Shown here: one piece after another, positions 26,354-39,900 of the stretch
How the letters are laid out: every line of letters begins with the position of its first letter
Position numbering within the stretch: position 1 is the stretch's first letter
Source of the DNA: Daphnia pulex
Taxonomy: Eukaryota > Arthropoda > Branchiopoda > Diplostraca > Daphniidae
Direction of reading: 5' to 3'
Length of the DNA stretch: 64,000 nt
Assembly (NCBI RefSeq): GCF_021134715.1
Contig: NC_060028.1
Span: forward strand, 8,407,482 to 8,471,481
Notes under the pieces: generated by a model
Told to the model about the DNA's origin: nothing
The model's input: the letters and a program-made list of their open reading frames with translations, nothing else
Database searches by the model: none
Program-made: the position numbers and the translations under genes

Positions 26354-28119
26354 CCAAGAAGGCCTTGGATGTATATTCTAGATCCATCTCTCGACTGTTT
26401 AGCCAAGCAAGAATGGATTTATACGCCGTCAAGTGCTGCTGCTGGATCACAAAAGAAGCTCAGACGGACGACGGGCAACTCTTCAACAAAAAAGAAAAAT
26501 CGTGCGGGACCGTTGGCGTGTACACGGGGGGCGCAGTCCATCGGAAGACGAGAGGGCGTCGCAGAGTGGCGAAAGCATTGACATGTTGTGCCATCAACTG
26601 AATTGAATCCAGCTGCTGCTCCGGCTGGATGTTTAAGAGTCTGAAACAATGGGGGGTTGGAGTTTAAACAAACGACGACAACGACAACAGGGCGATTCCC
26701 GTCTGCTTGTTGTTCCCCAATTGTAGAAACGTCAAGTTAAACGGATTTATCACCCGTCGTGTGTATGGACAATTGAAGCGAGCGGCGCTGAACAGTGAGC
26801 ACTTCTTTTTCGATCCTGAATATCTCTTCCGCCGAGTCACTAGCTGGATTCGAAAAGAGCTTTTGTGCAAATAAAACCCATCGCGCTGCTGCGCCAAACG
26901 TTATCTTTATTGCTGCTGCTGCTGCTGCTGCATTGTGTCCAGCAAGACGACGATGGCCAGCAGATTTCGCCGACGTCCATTCGTTTTTTGGACCGAAATT
27001 TCCAACCTTGAACTTGACCCGTCCGCCAGTGGGGAATTCATTCGTCTATGACACAAAGCAGCAGCAGCACATAAGGCAAGTCGGCAAGTGCAGTTGACTG
27101 GGCGATGGTCAATAAATCAACAGACGCCAAGCAGACTGCTAGCAACTGGCCTATATAAGCTGATGCTCGAGACTCGAACCGCAACTCGTATCATTTCCCC
27201 CCGTCAACCCAGCAAAGTTTGACCTTCCTTCCTGTAATCATAACCGAGCGAGACGCACATAACTGTAATTCTAAACGCCACGGCTAAAGGCGAGGGGGGG
27301 GGGCGCGGTTCATTCAAAAATGATTCAACGGCTGCGGTCACACGCGGAGGACAATTTCAACCCGCGCGGGCTGGAACGTTTCCAAATACACAACGAATGG
27401 CAATCGCCATTACCATTAGCAACCGCAACACAACTGTGTAACTAACTAATGAACATTCGAGTTAAATAGCGGTTGCGATGTTTCACGGTCGGAATGATTG
27501 GGCGACGTGATTCCGCGATGCATTGATGAGCGCATTTTTTCGGGCCCTACTGTTCTGACGTAAAAGCGAATGGGATCCAAGGCTACTTTCAATTAGATAT
27601 TTATAGTCGAGAGCTTCTTTTTTGTTCCCCGTAAGGATCGAGTGGTGGTGGAGGTCGTCATCCATCTTTCGTCATGTGTAATAGCGAAACGATACGACTA
27701 CTGGGCCAGCACCAGCAGCAGCAGCAGCACTACTACTACTACTATAGATAGATGGATAGCTGGAGCTGCCGAGGCAACCGAGGAATCCCGATTCGGAAAC
27801 ACGGCATCAGTCAAGAGGAAAAGAATGGGGAAAAAAGAAGCTGAGAGAGAAATATGACGTGACATTTCTCTCTCGGCTCTTTTTCCAACAGCACACAGTT
27901 GCCAAAATGGCAAAAGACAATCTGAAGCTCGTTACGCTCGACTTGATCACACGCAGCAGCTCTCAACACATCCCAGTTATGATGTTAATTGAAGTTTGGT
28001 GAGTCCCATTTTCTTTGTTGTGCCCGTGAGTTCTTTATTGTTTTCGCACAGCACATCATTCACGGCTTTGCTGCTGTACATATCTCGACTCTTTCTCAAC
28101 GTCCGCTATTATATATCTG

Positions 28120-28136
28120 CGTGTGTGTGTGTGTGT
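28120..28136. repeat. (GT)n microsatellite
   Basis: GT dinucleotide run. Confidence 0.9.
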
Positions 28137-31100
28137 ATTACTGAACATCATCATCATCGCCGGCAGCACTTTCTTCCACCCCACCAACAGATTCCGGGCC
28201 CCTTTGAAATGAAACAACAACAAGACAAGTCAAGAGAGAGACTGAGAGACGGCCAGGATTTTTCAAGTGGACTGGAAGAATGATGGAATGATGTTGCCAA
28301 GGCAATAAATAATAGGCGCCGCTTGCATAAATATACATCTAAGAGACACGCATCGCTGCCCCGCCTATCCTTTTGTCTTTCCTTTTGATTTGTTAAAAGA
28401 AAAAGAGAATAATATTCCACCCGGCCTACACACAATCGCAATTTTAGACTGATGATAAATAATAATACAAACTGTAGAATCCTGGGAGCTTTTGTAATGA
28501 ATCCAAATACTGAAAGGGGGGATCACATAATGTAAACTGCGGGCTAATACATCTTTAAACGGTATTATAGCTGTTGGGAATGGATTAATATGTAGTCCGA
28601 CTGATTGACGGATTACGGCAATTTACTCTCGAGTATGGATTTCCACTGCTCACACGGAATACTCATATCACACGCCCACCCACATCTCCCCCATGTTTAT
28701 TAATGGCCGTGTGTATAGTGAGGAGGAGGACGCACTAATCGCCGGAGCGACTATATATAGTATACACTGCGTAATCTCAAAGTTGATTCATTCCGGACTT
28801 ACTAGATACACATAATACGAACAGGGTTGGTTTTTATTTGATTATCTTCTGCTGCTGCTGCTGCTGCTGGAGAGGGACGTCAATGAGATTAATTCTTTTT
28901 TTTTGTCTTTGGAAAGAGCGCGGCACATCTCATCAATAAATGATGTACACTAATGTTCTCCTTATTCACTTCGCCGTGCTCCTTTGCTGGTGTGGCAGTC
29001 ATGAAAGACTGCGTCTTATTTATGGCATGTTACAATCCGACTGATCATTCATTTAGCCCCAGCAACAGCCAACAAGCGCCCAGGCACCCCACCCTATAGT
29101 ACACAAGTGCGCAGATTTTCATAGAACGACGGAATGGGAAAGAGAGGGAAAAAAAGAAACAGGGGCGTGGACGCGGATAGATGGGCTACTTGTATACGGC
29201 GCTTGATTAAAATTGCACGAGAGCGACTATTGTCAATGACGGCCAAAGAAGAGGCTGTCGGATCCAACCTCGGGCGACGATATTGCTCATGTCTAAAAGA
29301 TTCGCCCACTTCAAAGTGCGTTTCAAAGTGAAAAAATAAAATCCCCAACAAATAATTCGTTCGTGAAATTCGAAGAATTGCTTCGGATAGCGGGTGGTGG
29401 ACTTTTGCTATCGACCCGATTTCTTGCAGTTCAAATAGTCGAGATTAAAGTTAAGTTCCAAAGTGCACAAATGCATAACCAAACAGCTAGATGCGTTTCT
29501 TGCTCGTTAAATAATCGAGGCCTTCGAACTTTCCGCAAAACAGTTAGAAGCTAACATAATGTTAAAAAGTCAAAACACTGCTGTGCTCGAGAAAATGCTG
29601 CCCACCTGAATCTTGTACTACTAGCACCTTAAAATACTGCTGTTGGAATTTTTGATTGCACGCTGGATACGGTAAATAAAGTCAAAGGCGAAAAAGCTCG
29701 TGTGAAATAATAAATGAAGTTGAAATAACGTATGTCGTCAAGTGGGAATAAGCTTTTCAAAAAGACAAGAGGAAAAACAAGAGGAGGAACAAACGAGAGC
29801 AGCAGCAGCAGAGGGCCGTGGCTGTTCATCCATCAAACGAGAAACGATTCCTCAGATATTTATCACATTGTGTATCAGCTCCTTTTTTTTATTATTGTAT
29901 AAAGGACTGGTCACAATAGAGTCTGCACATCAAGCGTCCGGCTGCACCCCACCCACTCGGCGCTTAGCTATTGATCTCGGTAACGGACACCCGATAAAGC
30001 CGAGAGCAATAAGACGTCAAGGGAAACAAAAAAGAAAAGAAAAGAAAAGAAAAGACGATCAAGTTGGCGGATATTTGTTGGAAAAGCCCCTCGGCTTTGC
30101 TCAACGAGTCGCACCCATTTAAAAACGCGACAAAACTAATTGTGCTGTCACGAAAAATAAGCGAAATATTTATTTTTCGTTTCAATAAATCAAGTGGATC
30201 CGCATCGATCGCGTTAACAAGAAAAACGCTGGTAGAATCTTGACGACGAGTGGCTTCCAGAGAAGGAGCCAAAAACGGCAAGACAATCTCCAATTAACGT
30301 GCATAATGAATGTAATCGCTATAGGATAATACAAAGACAAAATTAGAATCATTTGATGATTCCAAACTCTGGCCAACAGAGTTGTTGCCAGCAGATCCAG
30401 GAGGAAGTCCTGGCCAACACGTTTGGCAACTTGGCCGGACCTTTGGGAGATTGCTGGTCATTAAAGAGGATAATACAAAAGTTCATCGAGTGTAAGACCT
30501 TTGTGTTTGCATGTAGAGAGCAGTAGCAGGAGCAGTAGCATCTCTGTGGAGAGATACCGCCTGGGCAGAAACAGGATCCCGACTCTCGTTTTCCTTTCGG
30601 GTCGATATAGACTCGACTACGCAAGTCCCTACCACTAGTCTATACGTACATGTAGACTCAACACATTGGCCAAGCGATTTTGACGACGAGCTCTATAGAA
30701 CCAAGAGCCCTGGACGGTTTTCATGGGCTTAATATATAGACGCTGGAAGCAGGGAGGGCCAAACTGCGCGCCAGCCCGGCCGATGATGATGGTGGGCGAC
30801 GTCGTAATAGTCGAGTATATACAGGAACATCCAAAGAATCAGAATTGATAGCCATTCGTGGACTACGTATAGATGTAAGCAGTGAAGCCGCTTGAATAGA
30901 GCCCTCAAAAATACGTGCCAACACACTTTCTTCGCCGCGAAAAACTCCACCAACCAGCGGCCACCGACGTCGGTCTGACAAGAAATATGATTTCCCGCTC
31001 CCTTAAAGAAACTTATTCAAACGGCCCCCACTCGGATCCTGATAAATCGACGCGGCTTTTTCTCTCTCTCTCTCTCTTTTTCATTTCAATAGCAGCTCCT

Positions 31101-33372
31101 CTCTCTCACTATACTTTATATGCTAAGAAGAAGAAGAAGGGGTCCTTCCTATCTAGCACTGATTGACTCAAGTCCCTTCGGTCTCCGTCGTCAAGTTTGT
31201 AAATCCTGCGCTCTCTGTTGTTGTATCATAATTTCCCCCCAAGAAAAAGTCGAAGAAGAGACCCGAGTCTAGAACAAAATGAAACACACAGCCGAGCGGC
31301 TTTCTCATCATCGCATTCTTTTTCTTGGTTTATTAGACAACCATAAAGTCAATTTGGTTATCTATACAAGTCTAAGAAAGAAAGAAATGGGATCGTCGGC
31401 TATTTTATATTTCTAATCTGAAAAATCTATTTTCTGGGCGCTGCCATTCCATCAATCCGCTGGCATGACAGGGTTTAAGAGAGTCGGCCAGAAAAAGAAT
31501 AAACAGGGGGTGGGTGGGATCCTTTTAATTGGCAATTTAGGAGCGCAGTTCTTCTTGTTCCATAGCAGTTTGTGCTGCTGCTGGAGCAAATACGGAGCTC
31601 ATCAATCTAGGGGGGGCGGCGCTTGCGATCCCCATTGCCCTGTGGAGATGTGTTGCTCCATGTAAATTGATTAGACAACCCAACTCTGTCGCAGAAGAGA
31701 ATCCAGCCAGGCGATTGAGTGAATCACACAGACACCGACTGTGTTTTCTCGCAGGGGCTAGACGACGACGACGACGCACACACACAAACGGACACAAGTG
31801 TGGGTATACAGAGTGCTGCTAGACGGATGGACGGGCCTAGCTCGTTAAAAGAGTGTCGCAGAAACAACTACAAATGAGCCACTCGAGATGCTGGGCGGTA
31901 TAGGGGCGGCCCAAAGCAAAACGGGATGCAGCAGCAGAGACGAAATTCGCAGCCGTTGCTGGGCTCGTGGGAGAATCGACACGACGGCCAAGGATTTATG
32001 GACTGGTCCTTCACGCAATCTCTCCTGATTTCTTCGTTTCAGAGGAGTCAGAGGTGGTAGTAGCCCTACGAATGTCTTTGTTTGTGTGTGGCATCGGCCA
32101 CCATCAATCAACTCGTTGGATATCTTTCCACTGACAACGCACTCGTTTGTTTAGAAGCACCAAACACTTTGGATGATTGCTTTGTGGCTTCAAGGTATAC
32201 TATAACTTGACCAAAAGTCAAGACAATAACACAAAGAGTTTTGTAGAAAAGGTTTTCTAACTCGTTCAAATGCTCTCCGATATATCTGACGACATCAGAT
32301 ATGTTTGATTCAAAAATACTACGTGACGGCTGTGGATGTTTTTCCAGGAATTGCAGGTAGAGCCTACTAATCTTCTTTTCAACCTGCCAACATCACCTTA
32401 TTCAGCATCAACAACACAACCAGGAATACAGTGTAGGCTACAAGCAACTTGATCATTCACCCACTTAAAAATTAAGAATAGCTGCTTTCGGTGCGACAAA
32501 CTTGACGAGATCTATATAGAGAGATAATTTAACAGTTTCCTACCTGGTTATAGTGACAGTGGCATGGCAACCAGGTTCCATTGAAGTTCTTTCCGGGTTC
32601 TTTCCTGTTTCCTGAAAACGATCGAATAATAAAATGGTGATTCATCAAAAAATGTAACGAATTTGAGTGAGGGTTATATAAAAATGTTATTTCTACATTA
32701 TTCTTGTGGGATTCCAAATCCATTCCAGCGAGCACATTGTTTTGAAAGATTATTTTCTTTCTGGAAAAGACCAGTGGAAGGAAGGATTCGAAAAATCGTA
32801 ACATGAGCATGAGCACTTTCAATTTTCATCAATAGGCCTACCCTCTCACTTTTTTCATTCTGCACCCATCTGCACCAAACTACAGCAGTCAAAAAGAGTT
32901 AGTTCAACAATTGGACAAACGATGGCGCTCGTGAGATATGCGAACTAAACTAAACGCCGCGATTTATTTGAAATTTTAACCGTGAATTTGCAGGTATAGC
33001 ATAATTCTTACTACCGTAGGAAGGAGGTAAAGTAACACCAAACTACCAACGGAAATTTTAATCTTTACCTTTGGCAATTATCGTAAAATGTATTGAAAAA
33101 CTTGGTTAGTTGGTTGAAAATAAAAAAATAAGTTTCATCTTATGAATTCGAAATTATATTCCATCTAATGAAAAGTCACATAAGAAAAACAATCTATTAT
33201 GCATTTGCACTGTGGATATTGAATTAGCAGAATTAGCTCATTTATTAGCAGAAAATTTCGCCCATTCATTTTCATCAATGTTAAATCAGTTAAATTTCCT
33301 CCAGCAGGCAGAATTTTTAAGTCTTGCAACTCAGCATCCGGTCTATCTACACATTTTGTTTCGTCTGCTAAC

Positions 33373-33830
33373 CCATAGCCTACTTTATTATAGGAAGCCC
33401 AACGGTTTGGGCTTTTTTTGGAAGCCAATTTGGGTTCCCTTCCTCTTATTTGGCTCCGCCCTAAGTGGACCCACGGGAGCCAATTTATCGTCTAGTGGCG
33501 ATATTTGAAAACACGGATTTGTTTACGTTTCTATCGATATGATTTCATTTGCGAAGGAATGGAATCAGATTGAAAGATGGAGGTGTTTGTGAGTTTGTTT
33601 TGTTTTGTTTTCACCCCGGTTCTGTAGCAAGTTCGTTTGAGAAGTAATCCCCATATTAGAAAGTAGGAGAGAGAGAAGTAGGAGGTGTCATTATTTCGCT
33701 CACCAGATGGCCCCCCTGGGTCCACTTGGAGGATGCTAAATCGGAGGAAAGGTGAGCAAAGTAGGCTTCACTTTTCCAACACGCGAGAGATATCCTTCCT
33801 TTGGGCTTCCTATAATAAAGTAGGCTATGG
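33373..33830. mobile_element. Inverted-repeat element upstream of UTP20
   Basis: Bases 33373-33402 and 33801-33830 are perfect 30-base inverted copies of each other (core CCATAGCCTACTTTATTATA). A second, looser inverted match lies inside them: a string like AAGTGGACCCA near 33460-33475 on the plus strand and its complement near 33716-33730. Both arms read as similar short peptides containing SLLYYRKP, as expected if one is an inverted copy of the other. There is no transposase. A miniature inverted-repeat transposable element or a palindromic duplication is the likeliest reading. The right arm ends about 140 bases before the UTP20 start codon. Confidence 0.6.
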
Positions 33831-33970
33831 CTAACCTCGTGTGTGAAATTGAAGTTGAGCACTTGAGCTGTCCCAGTCGTTGCTTGTTACTTTGCTAAAT
33901 CAGTTGCGAAAATCCGACAAGTTTCATGAGTGAATGTATTTAATGCCGTACTAAGAAATAACTATTCATC

Positions 33971-36900
33971 ATGGTGAAAACAAAACCTACAAAACACAAG
34001 GAAGACAATACGTTCAAGGTTAGACAGAGTTTTTTTTTTCAAATTAAAGTGTTTCAAATTTCTACCTGTTTCCTGACACTTAGTTTTAAAATTTAATTGC
34101 TACCCAAAATTTGAGATTCATACTACTTTTTATTATAAATTTATATTTTGTCTTTAGTTTAAAACATTTGCTGAGCGGCTCTCTTCAGTGAATGTTGATG
34201 TCATCCATCGAGTCAACCTCAAACGAAATGTTGTCCCTGATGAGACAGAGACTTTCTTTTTCGAAGCTTTAGAAAAATGGACAGATCTAAACTGTACAGA
34301 AGGATTTACCATTTTCTGTAAGCGTGTAGGAAGAGATGTTCAAAGCTTAGGTCAACTTCTTTTACATGAAGATAGAATCCTAAATTTGCTCTTGGAGCAT
34401 ATTGACAAAGAAAATGTTCTTTTTCTGGAGCCAATTTTAGAGTAAGTCAGATTAATAGTTTCATAACCAAACATGATTTGATTGGATATGTGTGATATTT
34501 TAGCTTGGTGGTTGCTGTTGCCAAAGATCTACAATCAGATTTCTACCCAAAGTTTCCAAACTTTTTCAGCAAGTTAGTTGATCTTCTTCAAGTACGAGAA
34601 CCTGAAATAACAGAGTGGACTTTCACCGCTCTAGCTTATTTGTACAAGAACTTGTGGAGATTGTTAATTAAAGACATTGACAATGTATATGGGCTTCTAC
34701 TTCCACTTTTGGCCTCCAATCAACCAGAACATGTTCAGCAGTTTGCCACTGAAAGCTTCGCGTTTATTGGACGAAAAGTTGGAGACCGAGCTGGATTTGT
34801 GGAATTAATTTTCACAAAGCTTCGAGAAAATGCTGGTGACAGCTTGGGTGTTGGTCAACTTTTGTTCCAAATTGTAAAGGGTATAAAGAATCAGTTCCAC
34901 ACTTCATTGGAATTGTTCCTTCCCATATACTTCAAATCTCTACTTTCTATTGAACAAAATGTTTGCAATGACCCTGTTTTCATTGCTGTCAATCATTGCT
35001 TCCTTCTAATGGCAAGGCACACTTCTCAGCAACACTGTGCCAGAGTCTGGATTCTTCTTTTGGTAAAATTCATCATTATTTTTTTCTGATTACGTTACTA
35101 TATCATTTTTTTTTATATTGCAGGCAGCGATTGATAGTTCTAAGAGACCAGGAGCTCTCGGTTTGTTACTTCTATTCCAGCAATGGGTAGAATTTAGAGA
35201 AGGTGAACTAATTACAGACACGCTTGCTGTATCGAAGACTCTCGTGTCTCTCTTGAACGACCAACAACTGGATGAAACAGAGCAACAAAGCGTGTCGGTA
35301 ACTGTTGCGGAACTAATGAAGTCAACTAAGGTCAGTTTACCAATTGAACAGACATCGAAACTTGGTCATCTGGTTTTCGCTTATCATTGGAAACCTGAAA
35401 TTGTTTTGGAATTTACTCTACAAGTGTCGACGTACGGCTTCTTCGAATCCCATTTGCTCCCACACTACATCACTTTTTGTCACTCACTTGGCAAGAAAGA
35501 TCGAGAAACACGCTCGCAGTTATTGAAAAACCTGGCAAGTTTGATCTCCATCAAAGCTTCCCTCCCGAAAAATGGCAACGACATGGACAACTTCAAGATC
35601 TACCCGCTCGAATTTACTTTTGCCATGAGAAAATCATCGGATACGGACAGTGTTCCTCATCTTATTCAAACTATTCTAGAAGAAAATTTAGAAGTAATGA
35701 TCAACGAAGATTTTCAAATGTATGTTAATGCGCTGGTCTGTCTTCCCCATCTTCGACCGATTGATTCCGTCAAAGCTATCAAAGTTTTAAAAAAGATTGT
35801 CAAAGAGATAGCCGATACGGTTGAAAGCAATGCTGAAGAACCCCATACTAAACGGGCGAAAACTACCCGCCCAGTGGATTATTCCGAGAGACTGGGTCTG
35901 GTATTGAGTCTTGCCATTCTAGGCATCCGACATTTTTCATCGAATTTGGAAAAGGATGTCCCTTGGCAGATGATAAAATCCGCCTTCCTCAACGAGACTA
36001 TGTCTACTAGCTTATTTTATCTACGTGCAGCAGATTTTTATTTGACAAGCCTTCACGAAAGCGGTAACGAAGATACTTTTTCGTTGCAAGTCCTTTGCCA
36101 GGTCTATGACGTCATTGGCCAAAATCTTGGATCTCCCTATCACGAGGTAATAAACATTTTGAATGAATTTAATTGAACTTTTTTATACCACTAGATTTGT
36201 TTTAAATTATAGGTTAGGTTGCTGACGCTTCACATCTTGTCGCTCTTTTCGCCCCCTATGGCAGCTCCTCCGGAAAATGTAAATCCCACACCGGTTTTCC
36301 AAACCTGTCTCAATGCAGAATTGATTTCTGCCGGCGTGCGAGAACAGCGTGAAAAACTTGTACATCTACAAAATTTGGAGGCCGAACGTGTGATTTACAG
36401 CTTGCCTGCTGGTGGTCACTTCGCGAAAGCTCCCTTACAATACTTGTTGAGCCAACTTTACATCAACTTCCGACCACTCTGGGAGCCGGTCCTTAAACTC
36501 GTAGAGTCTCACGCTTTCAACATGGATTCTCCCAAGTTTTGGTCTGTGTATTTACCTTTCTTGGAGCGAGTTCGTCGATGCCAGGCAGAAGAAATTCGTG
36601 ATCCCTCGGCTCAAATGGAATATTTGAATCTTGCAGTTACCGTTGAGCGAATTGATTTCACCAATACTCGATCCTTGGCATGGTCTGGTCTTTCAAGAAT
36701 CGGGAACGTGGCCGAAAAAGAGCACGCGATAATCGTCCCTTTGTTCTTGCATTTTTGGAACACTGAATATTGTGTAAACGACGGGAACATCGCGCAAACC
36801 CAAGATCTTACTGATGGAGTTCAAGTGGAATCAACTAAAGGAGAACGAGGCAATATTATAAAGCTACTGTCTTCGTATCTCTCCGTTCTGGCGTCATTTC

Positions 36901-39900
36901 AGCAACCTCAGAATATGACTAGTGAACCGGAAGTAACCAAAATTCTTCTCCGTTTGCTTTCCCATCGTTCGGGTGACATTCAAAAGCAAGCCCTGGACTG
37001 TTTGGTGGCGTACGGATATCCCTACTTGATGCCATACAAGGACAATTTATACCGAGTGCTTGACGACAAATCGTTTCGGAATGAAATTACTTCTTTTTCT
37101 ATCGACACTCTCAGTTCGTCCATCAAGTCCGAACATCGTGCCGGTTTGACATCCATTCTCATCAGGATTTTATATGGTAAAATGATGTTCAAAGCTGGAT
37201 CCGGATCAACTGGTAAAGATAACATCCAACTCAGACAAGCTGTTATTCTTCGCTACGTTGCCGGCCTCGCCGATTCTGAAATCGATGTATTCCTCGATTT
37301 GGCTTTCCAACTGTTTAGTGAGTTTACGCGAACGGAAGACGTCTACCAGCATGTCGTCCGAACGATGCGAGAAGCTGATCCCAAACTTGCACTGCCCCTC
37401 AAACGAATTCAAGGAGCTCTAGTTCTTATGGGCACCATTTTCTCCAAATTGGGAAATATTATGAAATCCACTTTGCCGAAACTGCTACATATGTTACTGA
37501 ACATCAGTGCTCACATTATGGGAATGCTCGATAAACGAAATGAAGTGGAAGCGAGGCATATCGCACAGTTGAAGAATTTACGAACGATTGGATGGCAGCG
37601 AATCACACAGTTTTTCAAGAAGTTTGAACGGTATCCTTGGTCATCAGCCGAAATTGAAGCCGTTTTCCACGTGTATATTTGGCCTCAACTGGAAATGTTG
37701 TCCGATCAAGCTTTTTCTGGTGTTACTCCAATGCTTCGCTTATTTCAAGTGTGGTCTGAAAATCCGAGGTTTGCATTTTAAATTAGTTGATCGATTTTTT
37801 CTTTATAATACAGTTTATTGATTGTTTTTTTTTCCCCCCTCACAGATACTTTGTTCTCTTCGGTAAAGCTCACCCAGAACGCCCGGAACTTACCGTTCTA
37901 CAACCTATGCTGACATTACTTTCTGGTGGCAAAGCGGTGACCTTGGTTTGCTCATTTCTTATGGACATAGTCGACAAGTTGGTCACAACAGCGGATTATG
38001 GGACAGTGGTTGAAGAGGACGACGATGAAAAAGAAGAGCCAATTTACATTAAACCCGCTTTTTCAGTGGAATGGGATTCTCCGTTGGATTCGATGGTGGT
38101 GGATGATGTCGGCGAGGAGACGAAGCCTAATCACGGTTCGAAGCTCCTTATTCCCCACATGTCTTTGGTGCTGGTTTATCTCCGCAAGTTTATCACTCAC
38201 GGGTTAAATGGAAGGGATTTGAATGTACTTATGCGAATATCCGAATACGTCAACGAACCCCAACTGAGCACTGAGCTCGCACGGATGATTATTCCAGCTA
38301 TCAAAGTCGCCGTAAATCGCAATCGCAACAGTTCAAATCTTGAGGAGAAACTTCTTCGATATCTGAGTACTTTAGCTAATTTAGTAAAGACTGCCAACAA
38401 CCCACAGGAGTTTATAGGGTAAGGGAAATTTTTAATTCAGCGGAAATAAAGTTTACAGTGATGTTTTTTTTTTTTTTTTTTTTTTTTTAATCTAGGGCGT
38501 TATCTGCGCTATTTGGGACTATCGAAGGAAGAAATGTCCGACACAGTTTGTGTAAAGTTATGGAAGTCATATGTGTACGAGATTCTTCACAAGGATCTCT
38601 CGGTGAATTGGTGTCGTCGATGAATAAGTGGGATCCTCAACGTCTTGAAGAGCCCGATTACACGCATCGTCTGAAAACACACAAAGAAATCAATGTTGTT
38701 CTCGAGACTGGAACACCCTCCTTCGAATGGGCAGCCTTGGCATTGTATAATTCGTTCAACTTCATCAGAACGGTATGTAGTCCAATTTTTTAGAAGGCGT
38801 ACGTTTCTTTATCACGAAATTCAGGCGGTCCCTACTTCTTATGTTAGTGGGATCGCTGGCATTAGTGGTATATTAATTGTTGCATTTCAAATTCGAACGG
38901 AAAACTGAAATAGCTTCCACTCATTGATGTTAAGCAACTGACATATGTTGGCGACTGACAATTACCCTCTTCTTATAGCAAGCAAAAATTAACACAGTTT
39001 GCTCATTTTTATTTATAGGAACCTGATTCCTCGTTGATCGACAATGCTTCGTTGACTCTTCAAATTATGACAAGTGCCTTTGACCGTTGGAATTTTGGCA
39101 AGACTTTACTGAATGAGCATTTTATACCTCAGCTGCGTTTACTCATCCGCTCCCCCAAGGAAACAGTGCGACACGAAGGTGTCTCAATCTTAAGCAAAGC
39201 GGTTTCAAATTGCGGTTCAATGAATGCATCGCTTAATAGTTTGCGAAAAATTAGGAAAGAGGGAGATGTTGAAGTTGATTTTTTCGAAAACTGTCGTCAT
39301 TTGCAGACTCATCGACGCTCACGTGCCTTACTTAGGTAAACGTTTTTAAATGTTCTTACTCTAGTCAAATCTAATTTATTTTGTTTCTTAATTAGATTGT
39401 CAGGTCTTTTAAAAAAAGATAAGACGTGCATAAATGGCGAAACCATCACTCAGTATCTTTTACCGTTGGCTTCCTGTTATCTCTTCAATGAAGAATATGC
39501 CAAGCATAATCACTTGATAGATGCTGCACTTGAGTGTCTGCAGGCCATCGCTCGGTGTCTTTCTTGGCAGAATTATGAAAGTCTTTTGCGCTTTTATTTG
39601 TCCAACATGACTCGTCAAATTGAATATCAGAAACAAGCTGTTAAAGCTGTTGTGGCGATTCTAAACGCGTTTCATTTTGACTTGAAGAACTCAAAATTTA
39701 AATCCTACTATGCTGCCAAAGCTATAGCCGCCCAAACATCTGAAGTTCAAGCTTCTGTTCCTGAAGTGCCTGATGTTCCTGACACTCCAAAAGAATCTTC
39801 CGTTGCTGCTGTTGTCGAAGATGGCGTGGTGCCACCGACTACTGAGAATGAGAGCGCCGATCACCCAGATGCTAGTTCTGAACTACCGGAGATGGTACCC

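Larger units (their letters stand above)
12360..33372. other. 21 kb gene-poor region rich in simple repeats
   Basis: No reading frame here shows splice structure plus recognisable protein features. The longest frames (for example 17577-18488 plus, 21122-21718 minus) are Arg/Lys/Thr/Ser- or Phe/Leu/Ser-biased shadows of GA- and CT-rich DNA. TATA-like strings occur repeatedly (for example near 14698, 19460, 26235, 27151 and 28751), so non-coding transcripts or 5' untranslated exons of the Dpr gene could be present. I recognised no tRNA, rRNA or transposase. Confidence 0.5.

Noticed and set aside
30355..30528. Plus-strand stretch reading GQQSCCQQIQEEVLANTFGNL
   Set aside because: The CC-plus-charged-helix start resembled a glypican N terminus, but no consensus donor follows, no second exon was found within the next 3 kb, and 58 open codons is not rare by chance.
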